Below the pieces are notes generated by a model. It was not told the origin of the DNA. It searched no databases and saw nothing but the letters and a program-made list of their open reading frames with translations. A stretch of DNA of 64,000 nt from Symsagittifera roscoffensis (lineage: Eukaryota; Xenacoelomorpha; Acoela; Convolutidae), in the NCBI RefSeq assembly GCF_963678635.1, contig NC_087062.1, positions 72,013,345 to 72,077,344 on the forward strand, read 5' to 3'. The position numbers were made by a program, and so were the translations under genes. Positions within the stretch are counted from its first letter, which is position 1, and every line of letters starts with the position of its first letter. Positions 21,511-31,930 of this stretch are shown piece after piece.

Positions 21511-23840
21511 CACAGGATCAGAAGAACCGTCTGAAAAATCTACAGTTCAAAAAACTCCTGCGAAATCGCCAAACAACACTACACATACGAACGTCTTCTT
21601 TCTGAAAGATGAAACTTTTCTGAAAGATGAAACAACGTCTTCTTTTCTGAAAGATGAAGCTTTTCTGATAGATGAAACAACTAGTCGGCTTCAAACAATC
21701 AGTCGGCTTCAAAAGATCAGTCGGCTTCAAACAATGTCGGCTTTCAATTTCAACTCTTCAGAAAAAGTTCACAACCAAAACAAAAAAAAAGAAAAAAGAT
21801 AGTGCCTTTTCTCGTTATCAAAAACGAAAAATGTACAGAAAAGGAGCAGCCAACCACAAAAGAAGGGACAACAATGAAACAAAAACAATCCAAAAATTAC
21901 CCAAGTTCGCAGTACCCGAGGGGGCTGCCAGAATTTGGCCAGAGAAGTATCGAAAGACAAAGTAGCAAGACTGCAAAAGAAAGAAATGGAAAGAAAAGAA
22001 AGCGAGGCCAACACATCAGAAAGGGGGGGGGGGGCGCACAAAACATAAACCACCCCATTACCAGAGCAAACATAAGCTATTCAAAAACACACTTCCGTTC
22101 AAGCAATAGCTGGAAGGAACACGAAACAAGTATAACAAACCCAAATGGTGCATCAATATGAGTAAAAAACGAGAAGTGGCCACAGGAAACACTTCAAAAG
22201 AACACTAAGAAAAATAGGGAGGCTGGACTGAGCAAAAAAACTGTATTCGACTTGGACGAAAAGGATTCAAGCATCAAATCAGTAGCAGAAAAAGATATGT
22301 CCGAAAACAAGCTCAGAAACAGACAATGTTGTGGAATCAACGGCTAAACAAGTGACGAACGCCCAAACTAGTGAAAGTACTAAAGACGCGGACCCGATCA
22401 ACATTCCCGCATCCACGGCTACACAGACGGCAAACGAGCAACCGCCAAACGATACAGCCAACATGGACCTCACACCTATAGAGCTGCTGGGTACAAACAA
22501 GTGCAGTGTGGACACACAGAACATGGCGGAGGCACAACAAATGGCAATAGTTAGAAACGAAGAGACAACACCAACAATTAAAAACAGCCAAGGAACGTTG
22601 ACGATGGGAGATACGCCATTATACAGGCAAAACTGCAAAGAGTGTTAGGGCACCGATGAAGTGGCGGCAACCAGAAAAAGTAAAACATCCGACCTTCAAA
22701 ACATTTTGATAGAGAAAGAAATAAGCAGGCACTCAAATGGTCCTATGGCAAATATTTGTAAAACATTAGAAACAGTCTAAGTGTAAATGACGAAGGTTTG
22801 AGCATCGACGGTGGTGGTACCTAGCCAACTAAGGGAAACAAACCTCGAGACCTTTCTCCTAACCCACCCTGGGAGGAAAGTCATGTTAGAAATAGCAAAA
22901 GATATATGGTTTCCGCAAATACACAGGTCGATAGTAGCTGCAGGGCAGAACTGAAAAGAATATAGAGAGCACGATAAAAATTTGAAACCAATTTTAGGGA
23001 AAACACTATTTTGATCTTGACAAGTTAGTGGAACGAAACGAGGAGGAATCGCTAGATTTTGCGAGGCCAATGCCAGACTAACTAAATTAGGATGCATATA
23101 TCTAAGAAGCAGTGGATAGATTTTCTACCTACCCATTAATTAAAGTTAGTAACAAAAGCATAAACTTTATGTAGAGTTACTTACTGAATAACGGGTAGCG
23201 GGTAATATTAGGAGCGATCAGGCGCAGACGTACAAGCGGAAAATTTCAACTGCACTGCGAAGATGGTAACAAAATTGATTTTTCGAAACAATGGATGACC
23301 ATCGGTTAAGTAGAACGGTTAATCCAGACACTAAAATTAAGGTAGGGGGTTATGAAAACAGATCACAAGAACAAACCTTATAGTTAGCCCAGGATAATGC
23401 CGAACTAAAAACAACACTGGGAACCACCACTCATGCTGTACAAAAGTATCCACTTTCGATATTTACTTGGGACGGCGGTCGAACACAATTTTGTCAAATT
23501 TGGCAACTACTATTGAATAAAACAACATGATTTAGGATTACGTAAAACAAACTGCATTTTCAGACAAGAAGAACCGAGGGAGACCGCCAATCAGCAAATA
23601 CGCAATACAGAATGTTGGTCGGAGGACAAATTCCTGATCCCGCGCCAGCATCGAGGGCTAAACACTTTGAGATAGTCAACTATGAGACTGATAGTCAACT
23701 ACCAAAGTTCGAGATCTACAAAACTAAAACTTGAAATACAGCAAAGATTTAGGGGCAAAGACAAACACAAGACACAAAATCAAGCCAGCGCATAAAGACA
23801 GGTAACCAGAAAAACGGCAGGGATAGCCCAAAAGCTCAAA
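21467..23840 (+). other. Decayed, possibly once-coding region of METAP1D intron 1
   Basis: Unusually A-rich, T-poor plus-strand DNA with several hydrophilic open stretches that need frameshifts to be joined. At 21596-21740 short tandem repeats encode variations of FLKDET and SRLQ. Around 22158-22648 blocks such as KKTVFDLDEKDSSIKSV and VVESTAKQVTNAQTSES read in neighbouring frames. The composition resembles a degraded low-complexity protein gene, perhaps of a mobile element, but no family is recognised and no function is proposed. Confidence 0.3.
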
Positions 23841-23856
23841 GAGATCAACACTTTCG

Positions 23857-26620
23857 AGCCTTCAAAGTAATCAGGTGACTTTCACGGCAACATGAAAAGC
23901 TAAAGAGCTAAACAATGGCAAGCGTTTTATGCCAGCAAAAAGTCGCAGCTAGCAAGCATAAATTATTGACAAAAATTTTATGGGCCTTGAAGGTCAAAGT
24001 AATCAGGTGACTTTCACGGCACCAGTGAAAGACTTAAAAAATGAAAGGCTAAAGAGCTTAACGATGGCAAGCGTTTTCTACCAGCAAACAGTTGCAGCTA
24101 GCAAGCATAAATTATTGACGAAAATTTTATGGGCCTTGAAGGTCAAAGTAATCAGGTGACTTTCACGGCACCAGTGAAAGACTAAAAAAATGAAAGGCTA
24201 AAGAGCTTAACGATGGCAAGCGTTTTCTACCAGCAAATAGTCGCAGCTAGCAAGCATAAATTTTTGACGAAAATTTTATGGGCCTTGAAGGTCAAAGTAA
24301 TCAGGTGACTTTCACGGCACCAGTGAAAGACTAAAAAATGAAAGGCTAAAGAGCTAAACGATGGCAAGCGTTTTCTACCAGCAAACAGTCGCAGCTAGCA
24401 AGCATAAATTATTGACGAAAATTTTATGGGCCTTGAAGGTCAAAGTAATCAGGTGACTTTCACGGCACCAGTGAAAGGCTAAAAAAACGAAAGGCTAAAG
24501 AGCTAAACGATGGCAAGCGTTTTCTACCAGCAAACAGTTGCAGCTAGCAAGCATGAATTATTGACGAAAATTTTATGGGCCTTGAAGGTCAAAGTAATCA
24601 GGTGACTTTCACGGCACCATTGAAAGGCTAAAAAAATGAAAGGCTAAAGGGCTTAACGATGGCAAGCGTTTTCTACCAGCAAACAGTCGCAGCTAGCAAG
24701 CATAAATAATTGACGAAAATTTTATGGGCCTTGAAGGTCAAAGTAATCAGGTGACTTTCACGGCACCAGTGAAAGGCTAAAAAAATGAAAGGCTAAAGAG
24801 CTTAACGATGGCAAGCGTTTTCTACCAGCAAACAGTTGCAACTAGCAAGCATAAATTATTGACGAAAATTTTATGGGCCTTGAAGGTCAAAGTAATCAGG
24901 TGACTTTCACGGCACCAGTGAAAGACTAAAAAATGAAAGGCTAAAGAGCTAAACGATGGCAAGCGTTTTCTACCAGCAAACAGTCGCAGCTAGCAAGCAT
25001 AAATTATTGACGAAAATTTTATGGGCCTTGAAAGTCAAAGTAATCAGGTGACTTTCACGGCACCAGTGAAAGGCTAAAAAAATGAAAGGCTAAAGAGCTA
25101 AACGATGGCAAGCGTTTTCTACCAGCAAACAGTCGCAGCTAGCAAGCATAAATTATTGACGAAAATTTTATGGGCCTTGAAGGTCAAAGTAATCAGGTGA
25201 CTTTCACGGCACCAGTGAAAGACTAAAAAATGAAAGGCTAAAGAGCTAAACGATGGCAAGCGTTTTCTACCAGCAAACAGTCGCAGCTAGCAAGCATAAA
25301 TTATTGACGAAAATTTTATGGGCCTTGAAGGTCAAATTAATCAGGTGACTTTCACGGCACCAGTGAAAGGCTAAAAAAATGAAAGGCTAAAGAGCTAAAG
25401 ATGGCAAGCGTTTTCTACCAGCAAACAGTCGCAGCTAGCAAGCATAAATTATTGACGAAAATTTTATGGGCCTTGAAGGTCAAAGTAATCAGGTGACTTT
25501 CACGGCACCAGTGAAAGGCTAAAAAAACGAAAGGCTAAAGAGCTAAACGATGGCAAGCGTTTTCTACCAGCAAACAGTTGCAGCTAGCAAGCATGAATTA
25601 TTGACGAAAATTTTATGGGCCTTGAAGGTCAAAGTAATCAGGTGACTTTCACGGCACCATTGAAAGGCTAAAAAAATGAAAGGCTAAAGGGCTTAACGAT
25701 GGCAAGCGTTTTCTACCAGCAAACAGTCGCAGCTAGCAAGCATAAATAATTGACGAAAATTTTATGGGCCTTGAAGGTCAAAGTAATCAGGTGACTTTCA
25801 CGGCACCAGTGAAAGGCTAAAAAAATGAAAGGCTAAAGAGCTTAACGATGGCAAGCGTTTTCTACCAGCAAATAGTTGCAACTAGCAAGCATAAATTATT
25901 GACGAAAATTTTATGGGCCTTGAAGGTCAAAGTAATCAGGTGACTTTCACGGCACCAGTGAAAGACTAAAAAATGAAAGGCTAAAGAGCTAAACGATGGC
26001 AAGCGTTTTCTACCAGCAAACAGTCGCAGCTAGCAAGCATAAATTATTGACGAAAATTTTATGGGCCTTGAAAGTCAAAGTAATCAGGTGACTTTCACGG
26101 CACCAGTGAAAGGCTAAAAAAATGAAAGGCTAAAGAGCTAAACGATGGCAAGCGTTTTCTACCAGCAAACAGTCGCAGCTAGCAAGCATAAATTATTGAC
26201 GAAAATTTTATGGGCCTTGAAGGTCAAAGTAATCAGGTGACTTTCACGGCACCAGTGAAAGACTAAAAAATGAAAGGCTAAAGAGCTAAACGATGGCAAG
26301 CGTTTTCTACCAGCAAACAGTCGCAGCTAGCAAGCATAAATTATTGACGAAAATTTTATGGGCCTTGAAGGTCAAATTAATCAGGTGACTTTCACGGCAC
26401 CAGTGAAAGGCTAAAAAAATGAAAGGCTAAAGAGCTAAAGATGGCAAGCGTTTTCTACCAGCAAACAGTCGCAGCTAGCAAGCATAAATTATTGACGAAA
26501 ATTTTATGGGCCTTGAAGGTCAAAGTAATCAGGTGATTTTCACGGCACCAGTGAAAGGCTAAAAAAAATGAAAGGCTAAAGAGCTAAACGATGGCAAGCG
26601 TTTTCTACAAGGAAACAGTC
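23857..26620 (+). repeat. Tandem array of about 149-bp units with internal hairpins
   Basis: About 19 units, most 148-149 bp and very similar. Each unit holds GGGCCTTGAAGGTC, then CTTTCACGGCACCAGTGAAAG, a perfect 7-bp stem (CTTTCAC / GTGAAAG) around a GGCACCA-type loop, followed by a short internal direct repeat of GAAAGGCTAAA. The first unit is about 132 bp because it lacks that internal repeat. Variant units (GCATGAATTATTG; AAAGGGCTTAACG) recur 1,040 bp apart, about seven monomers, so the array also has a seven-unit higher-order period. It lies inside METAP1D intron 1. Confidence 0.92.
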
Positions 26621-26757
26621 GCAACTAGCAAACAGTCGCAATAGACATCATCCGTCTTCTCTTATTCCTAGTCAAGTGCGTCGGAGATCAGCTCCGTACG
26701 GACAACGATTCAATTTCTGAAGGTACTCTTAGAGCAAGAATTCCCTTTATGACAGAG
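26500..26757 (+). repeat. Right flanking direct repeat of the 149-bp array region
   Basis: Counterpart of 21258-21510: the last array unit, then CTTCTCTTATTCCTAGTCAAG, AGCTCCGTACGGA and AGAGCA.GAATTCC blocks. It ends about 45 bp before the donor of METAP1D exon 1. Confidence 0.5.
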
Positions 26758-26802
26758 AGCGTGGGGGGTAGGAATTTAACTTGAGCCTAAAATCTAACGA
26801 AC

Positions 26803-27016
26803 CCCTCCGGTGATCTAGACGTCCGGCCACGTAATAAGGTTTGGGGACGGTAGAAGGCACATCGTACAGCTTCCTCACGCGTCCTGGCAACACTATGTTG
26901 AAGTGACACTGAGCCAGGTGGGACGTCAGTTCCTCCTCTGTCATTCTACTCATCGCCAGTCCCCCCATCGAGGGTCTGGACCCGAGAGTCCTCGCGATTC
27001 TCTTTAGAGCTTGCAT
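26803..27016 (-). CDS. METAP1D: METAP1D exon 1 (mitochondrial presequence)
   Basis: First coding exon, ATG at 27014-27016, 71 residues plus one base. The N-terminus (MQALKRIARTLGSR) is basic and lacks acidic residues, as expected for a mitochondrial targeting peptide. Residues 39-63, with FNIVLPGRV and KPYYVAG, line up with the region before the catalytic domain in METAP1D (from memory, the human protein has an IVLP segment followed by KPDYV). The best donor keeping phase 1 is GGAGGG then GTTCGT at 26802; GGAC then GTCTAG at 26819 is a weaker alternative in the same phase. With exon 2 and exon 3 the protein is 330 residues. If unspliced, the frame would stop at 26747. The base composition is more GC-rich than the surroundings. 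The intron to exon 2B is 11.2 kb. Confidence 0.78.
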
Positions 27017-27605
27017 TTGTATGATAGGTTTGAAACTGATGCCAGCATAAGAAAATTGTGTCTCTTCTAATAAAATAGCCAGCAGAAACTTCTCAGTTAT
27101 TCAGAGCTTGATTGTTGGCATTTAGCGTGCAATAGAGAGTAGTTAGCAAGTAGTCATTCTTTCTCTGAAGCAATACAAAACATTTCAAATAACTTTATCT
27201 TAAATGACAATAAAAAGCTATTTCAAAAGGCAATTCATGAGTTTGGTAGTAAACAACATTGCCAACAGACAGCTGGAATTGACTTTTTTGAAGCTTTCCA
27301 AACTTCAGAATTTTTTGGAGAAAGAACCGAATTACGTACGCAGTATTCATTAAGACTTGGAAAAAGAAAATTGACCTAAAATGAAATCACTTTCACACTT
27401 CTACAGGGTCTTTTTAAAACGTGTTTTTTATGAATCGTCTCTCATTTCACAACAATTTGGGTTATTGAAGGTATTCTTTTTGCAGTAGGTAGCAAAAATT
27501 CACCGAAGTCTGATGATATAGTTCATTGAGTTCGATTGTTTCATTACGCGGCCAAACAGTGCATTTTGTAAATTTTAAGCAGATGCCGAAACAGGCCAAA
27601 AACAG
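27017..27605. other. Upstream region of METAP1D
   Basis: Non-coding DNA immediately 5' of METAP1D on the minus strand. The promoter and any 5' UTR should lie here, but no TATA box or other core element is clear. No other gene is seen. Confidence 0.4.
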
Positions 27606-28010
27606 AATTGTTGCGGAATCCGCAACATTGCATTTTATTCTTCTTTGCTGTTTTGGATTCCACCGACAAATAGCTAAAACACTGTATTGCTCAAAATTGC
27701 TCCAAAAACAGGCAAATTTGCTGAATCCGCAACAAAGATTGTGGAATCTGCAACAAAATTTGCGGAATCCGGAACAGTTTGCGGAATCTATAAGCAAATA
27801 ATATTAAATGGGTTTAGTACACTTAAGATGTAGTGGAGTCCGCAACTCTAAGTGGAATCCGCAAATTGTAAGCGGAATCCGCAACTGTAAGTAGAATCCG
27901 CAAATTACAAGCAGAATCTGCAAATTGTAAGCGGAATTTTCAACAAAACTAAAGTGCCTACAAAATTTACGTTTTAAGTATTTGTACGCGGAATCCGCGG
28001 AAATTTTGTA
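27606..28010 (+). repeat. Palindromic GCGGAATCCGC minisatellite
   Basis: The near-palindrome GCGGAATCCGC and variants recur many times. At 27610-27626 it extends to GTTGCGGAATCCGCAAC. From 27832 to 27950 the copies sit in a head-to-tail array of units about 20 bp long, with alternating AAATTGTA and AACTGTA linkers. The open frames on both strands here result from the repeat, not from a gene. Confidence 0.8.
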
Positions 28011-28132
28011 AGTATATTTCACTTACATTTTGGAACATGTTTAAAGACTTGTCTCTGGAATCCACAAACATACAGACACAAAATTGTGCGCCTATCCAGT
28101 GCACAGTTTGGCCTGGTCATGTTTTTTTAATC

Positions 28133-28710
28133 GCATCTTTTCATGATTCAATGAAATTTCACTGCATTTTCTAGTGAACAAGCTACTATAGTGCCGAATG
28201 AAAACGACCGGCTAAAATGAACTAAAACAGAATTTTGAAACTGTTTTTCCTCAAGTTCTGTTAAATTCGGCCAAAAAAATGACGTAGACAAAAATTGTTT
28301 GGAATTTTACCAGCTTTCTCATAGTGCACTTTTTGCCAAATTTTAACCAAATTTACACACTTAAAAGGGTCAATTATTTGGTTCAAATTTAGGAGGTAAA
28401 CATGGGCGATTGATGTAAGAACAACTACAATCGACCCTGTTTACCTCTTTAATTTTGAACCAAATTAATTGTCCCGTTTTAAGGGTCTAATTTTGGTTTA
28501 AATCTGGCGAAAAAAAATGCACATTAAGAAAGCTAGTGAAATTCCAAAAAAATTTCTGCCCTCATCATTTTTTGGCCACAACCGAATTTGAGAAAAAATA
28601 GTTTCAAAATTCTGTTTTAGTTCATTCTACCCGGTTGTTGTAATTCAGCACTATAGTAACTTGTTCAGTTCAAAATGCAGTGAAATTTCATTAAATCACG
28701 AAAACATGTG
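28133..28710. mobile_element. Foldback (long inverted-repeat) element
   Basis: Two arms of roughly 280 bp are imperfect reverse complements around a centre near 28420. The outer parts are GAAATTTCACTGCATTTT (28155) against AAAATGCAGTGAAATTTC (28673). The inner parts are AGGTAAACATGGGCGATTG against CAATCGACCCTGTTTACCT, separated by about 15 nt. A transcript would form a very long hairpin. No coding capacity. The target duplication was not resolved. Confidence 0.82.
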
Positions 28711-28878
28711 TGAACAAAAACAATCGAACTCAATGAAGTAATTCATCAAAAATCGGCAAATTTTTGCTGCCTATTGCAAAAAGAATCACTTGGGAGAGAA
28801 AAATATGAAGGGCTCATGTGACAAACTAAGAATACTCTCCATTTAATATCCAAACACTTGGCTCGCAAATGTACTACA

Positions 28879-29124
28879 TTACCATTTCATATAAAGAGAA
28901 ACGAAAAACAATCGGTATTTCATTGAGAATTTCAGTACTCTTGAGAAAAAAAATTGAAGATCAATATAAAACTGAGAAAGTTTCCAATTCTCATGCAGAA
29001 AAGTTTGCATGTTCACAAAATCTCCAGTAAATCTTACTCTTTTCTTGGTAACAACATTTCCAGCAGTGCTGAAAACACGCTCAGACGGCGTACTCGACAA
29101 TGGTAAGCAGAAAATGTTCCTCGC
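28879..29124 (-). pseudogene. hAT transposase C-terminal fragment
   Basis: A short minus-strand frame reads RNIFCLPLSSTPSERVFSTA, then GNVVTKKRVRF and FLHENWKL. This is the hallmark C-terminal dimerisation motif of hAT-superfamily transposases (STPSERVFS...KR..L...FL..N). A TAG codon directly precedes the conserved block at 29125-29127, and no upstream catalytic domain is recognisable, so this is a relic. It is not inside any of the three hAT-type MITEs. Confidence 0.82.
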
Positions 29125-29127
29125 CTA

Positions 29128-30003
29128 AGTAGTGAGTCTTGGATAGTTCAAATAGGACCGAACTATCACGAAAGCACTCGAAGGCTTTTCCTCGAACGAA
29201 CGTTCGAACATTCGGTTGCACCCCTAGATCCATACATATCGTGCTTCTGCATATTACACCTCAGCCTTAACAAACAAACTGCTATGACTCAGGGATCGAC
29301 GTGAAATGTTCCTCAAAATAGACCCTCAATCAAGCCCTTTTGGTCGTTTTACAGTAGCATTGACAGTGGTCGCTAAGATGAGTGCTTCGCCTCCAATTCC
29401 CATTCGAGGATGAAAATAGCGATTGCAGGGTTAAGTTGTTTCACAAAGTTAAGTTCCAGTTGTTCCAATTAATTCACGTAGGAAGTTCCAAGTAAGAAGT
29501 TGACCTATGGCCTATGGTTTTATTCCACATATGGTTTATTTCAGGTCCGCTTAGAACGCTAGTGACGCAAGGTATATTCATGCTAGGAAGACATTTCCTT
29601 TGAGTCATTCTTGGGGTTCCTATAACTTATTCCAACTTCTCTCTCTTTTTTTAGGAAAACGGTTCTGAATATTTTTTCAGCTTTACTTACGGCGGTGAAT
29701 TTCTAAAATACTACTTCCTAATTCTATAAACTAAATTTACACCCTTGCTTTTCCTTAGGAGCCGGAAGTTCAATCAATTTTTGAGAGCAATTTTAGCTGC
29801 CAGCCAGCGACAGTAAGTACCAGTTTTGAAAGACTTTTAGAGTTCTCTGCAGTACTCAAAGTTACAAAGTTTTAAAGTTCTCTGTTCTCTGCAGTACTTA
29901 ATTTGATGGGGGTCAAAAATTACCCAAGAATTTTTGAACAAAAAGTCGCTTTTTATTGCGGGGTGTTCAAAATTAATATCATGTCAAAATCGAGCATAAA
30001 ACT
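29128..30003. other. Intergenic, no feature recognised
   Basis: Non-coding DNA between the hAT relic and the third MITE. No open frame, RNA gene or obvious repeat was found. Confidence 0.5.
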
Positions 30004-30011
30004 GCCTTAAA

Positions 30012-30438
30012 CAGGGGCGGATCTAGGATTTTCTCGGGGGGGGGGGGGGGGGGGGGGATTTTCAAAAAATTTTGTCGACGACCTTTTTTTAGGTTGACTA
30101 AATTGATTTTCCAAGCTCTTCCAAATCACTAAAAAGACCCTGTTTCGGTCAAATTTTCGGCGCCGTAGGCAAAATGTTGAAAGACAGGCCAAAAAAAGCG
30201 TTTTTAGGCAATTTTTGGAAAATTTTGACCAAAAAATTGCGTTTTTTTTGGCGCGCTCTCCCCGGTCAAAATTAGTATATATTGGCACCGAAGGCGCCTT
30301 CAAAAAATTTTTAGGCTCCGTCACCAAAAATGGATATCTCAAAATGGTACAAAGGGGGACCCTTTGGGTCGGTTAGGGGGTCGAATACCTGAGGGGAGGC
30401 GTCCGCCAACCCCCCCCCCCCCCCTAAATCCGCCCCTG
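30012..30438. mobile_element. hAT-type MITE, copy C (427 bp)
   Basis: Terminal inverted repeats CAGGGGCGGATCTAGG and CCTAAATCCGCCCCTG (15 of 16 complementary). Flanking 8-bp repeats are GCCTTAAA (30004-30011) and GTCTTAAA (30439-30446), one mismatch. Long G and C homopolymers lie just inside the two ends. The interior aligns with copies A and B (for example TTAGTATATATTGGC near 30268). Confidence 0.85.
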
Positions 30439-30446
30439 GTCTTAAA

Positions 30447-31790
30447 CATTACAATTGGCGTTTTAGTAATGTAATGCAGGTTGCCTTTTGTTGGCTCTTA
30501 AGTTTTTTTTATTTAGAACTGTTAAAAATGCCGGGATATTTTCAACTTACTTGGAAAAAAAAAACTGAATGGTTACACTTGCAATTAGCAAGCGTTATCA
30601 AATCGAGATGTTAATTTTTTTTTCGGGTGAATAACTAAATTAACAAAATATCTTGAACCATTTCATTAACCACTTGGTTTATGTGAGATCAAGATTGAGG
30701 CGTTAACCCGAACTTATGGCGAAGAGAAAAAGCACATGCCTGTTAAGACAAAAGTCCGTGGTTTTAACTTTTTTTGTACACAAAAAAATTTCGATTTAAC
30801 AAAAAAATCTTTACTGACTTTTGTTTCTCTGCTTACTTTTTCGGCTTGGTGGCTACAGCAAGTAATTTGCCTATAATTTAAGCATTTTTTACTATCCTTT
30901 CAATGTATTCTGGTTATGTGCAAGAAGAACATATTTTTCTATCGCAAGTGATGCGAAGCGGAGCTTCGTCTGTGTATAAAAGTTTAGTTGGAGTCTTTTT
31001 AGACACCCGTCAAAGATTTGTCTTATTTTGTCGGGGGGGGGGGTCCGACAATTAAATTGAGTAAAATATGAATATGAAATTGGTGACCAATTTCTTCACA
31101 ATTTAGCAATATGACAAATGGGATGAAAGAAAGAAAAGCTCAAAGCAACAAGAGTAGACGCTTGCTTTGCAAGTAGCAGAAACTGTTCCGACTAAGGTTA
31201 TGTTTCACAAAATTAGATGAAAATTTGAAAAACCCTAATTAAAAAATCAAATTTTCGAAAAACTGAGGAAGATATTTTTGAGGAAATTATTCTGCAGCCG
31301 ATGGGACCGCAGATTATAAAAAGTTTTTAAAGCACATTAATTAACTATTCATGTTGTAAAACCAACGGATGCAGAGTGTCTACACTCTTAGCTAAATTTG
31401 GCTCCGAACAGCAAAAAATATCAGACCAGTTTTTCTCGATACAGAATTTGTTCTAAATTTCTCTTCAAAATCTGAAACAATACTGACAGGAAGTAAAATG
31501 ATACCTAATTTGACCACCGGCAAGTTTTCTTTACGGCAGTCAAAATCCGCAAGAAAAAAACTCCATCGTACGCAATAGATCGTTTCGACTGTACGAGTAC
31601 GAGTAGACAGAACAAAAAATTCAAGCTTCTAGCAAAAAGACATATTGAATAATAAAATTTCCAGACATTAGCCTCACATACAAAAACATTGCTTTTTGTT
31701 AAGTCTTGGCCGTTACTCGAGAAGAACCATTCTCGTTACACGTATACCTTATACGGGCTTTTGAAGCCCCTCAGATTTTTGAAATCTGTA
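30447..31790. other. Intergenic, one dispersed repeat fragment
   Basis: No gene recognised. At 30944-30982 an inverted fragment of the GAAGC/GCTTCGC dispersed family is present (TCGCAAGTGATGCGAAGC, then GAGCTTCGTCTGTGTA). A G9 run lies near 31026. Confidence 0.45.
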
Positions 31791-31796
31791 AATTCT

Positions 31797-31818
31797 TTTA
31801 TTATTATTTTTATTATTT
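31797..31818 (-). terminator. Candidate poly(A) signal of GCHFR
   Basis: Read on the minus strand, this A/T tract contains AATAAA (with neighbouring AATAATAAAA), about 115 nt after the GCHFR stop codon. Position and sequence fit a polyadenylation signal. Confidence 0.45.
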
Positions 31819-31930
31819 AAAAAAACGATTTATAATAAAGCGTCCACTGAATCGATTTGAAGTAACTGCTGATATTTGTAACATTAGTTGCATGCTACTC
31901 GGTAGCTTCCCTATAAGCGAGACACCACTT

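Noticed and set aside
22279-22638. Membrane-protein-like minus-strand frames rich in Cys and Val
   Set aside because: Shadow of the A- and C-rich plus strand. The plus strand has the more protein-like blocks, and no domain is seen on the minus strand.
23857-26620. Regular repeats with hairpins resembling a CRISPR array
   Set aside because: There are no unique spacers. The entire 149-bp unit is repeated, and the context is an animal intron.
26747-27016. Independent 89-codon gene
   Set aside because: The last 18 codons run into the intron. The first 71 match the METAP1D N-terminal region and join in phase.
27462-28022. Several 72-111 codon frames on both strands
   Set aside because: They are stop-free because of the 20-bp GCGGAATCCGC repeat; peptides are repetitive and start nowhere meaningful.
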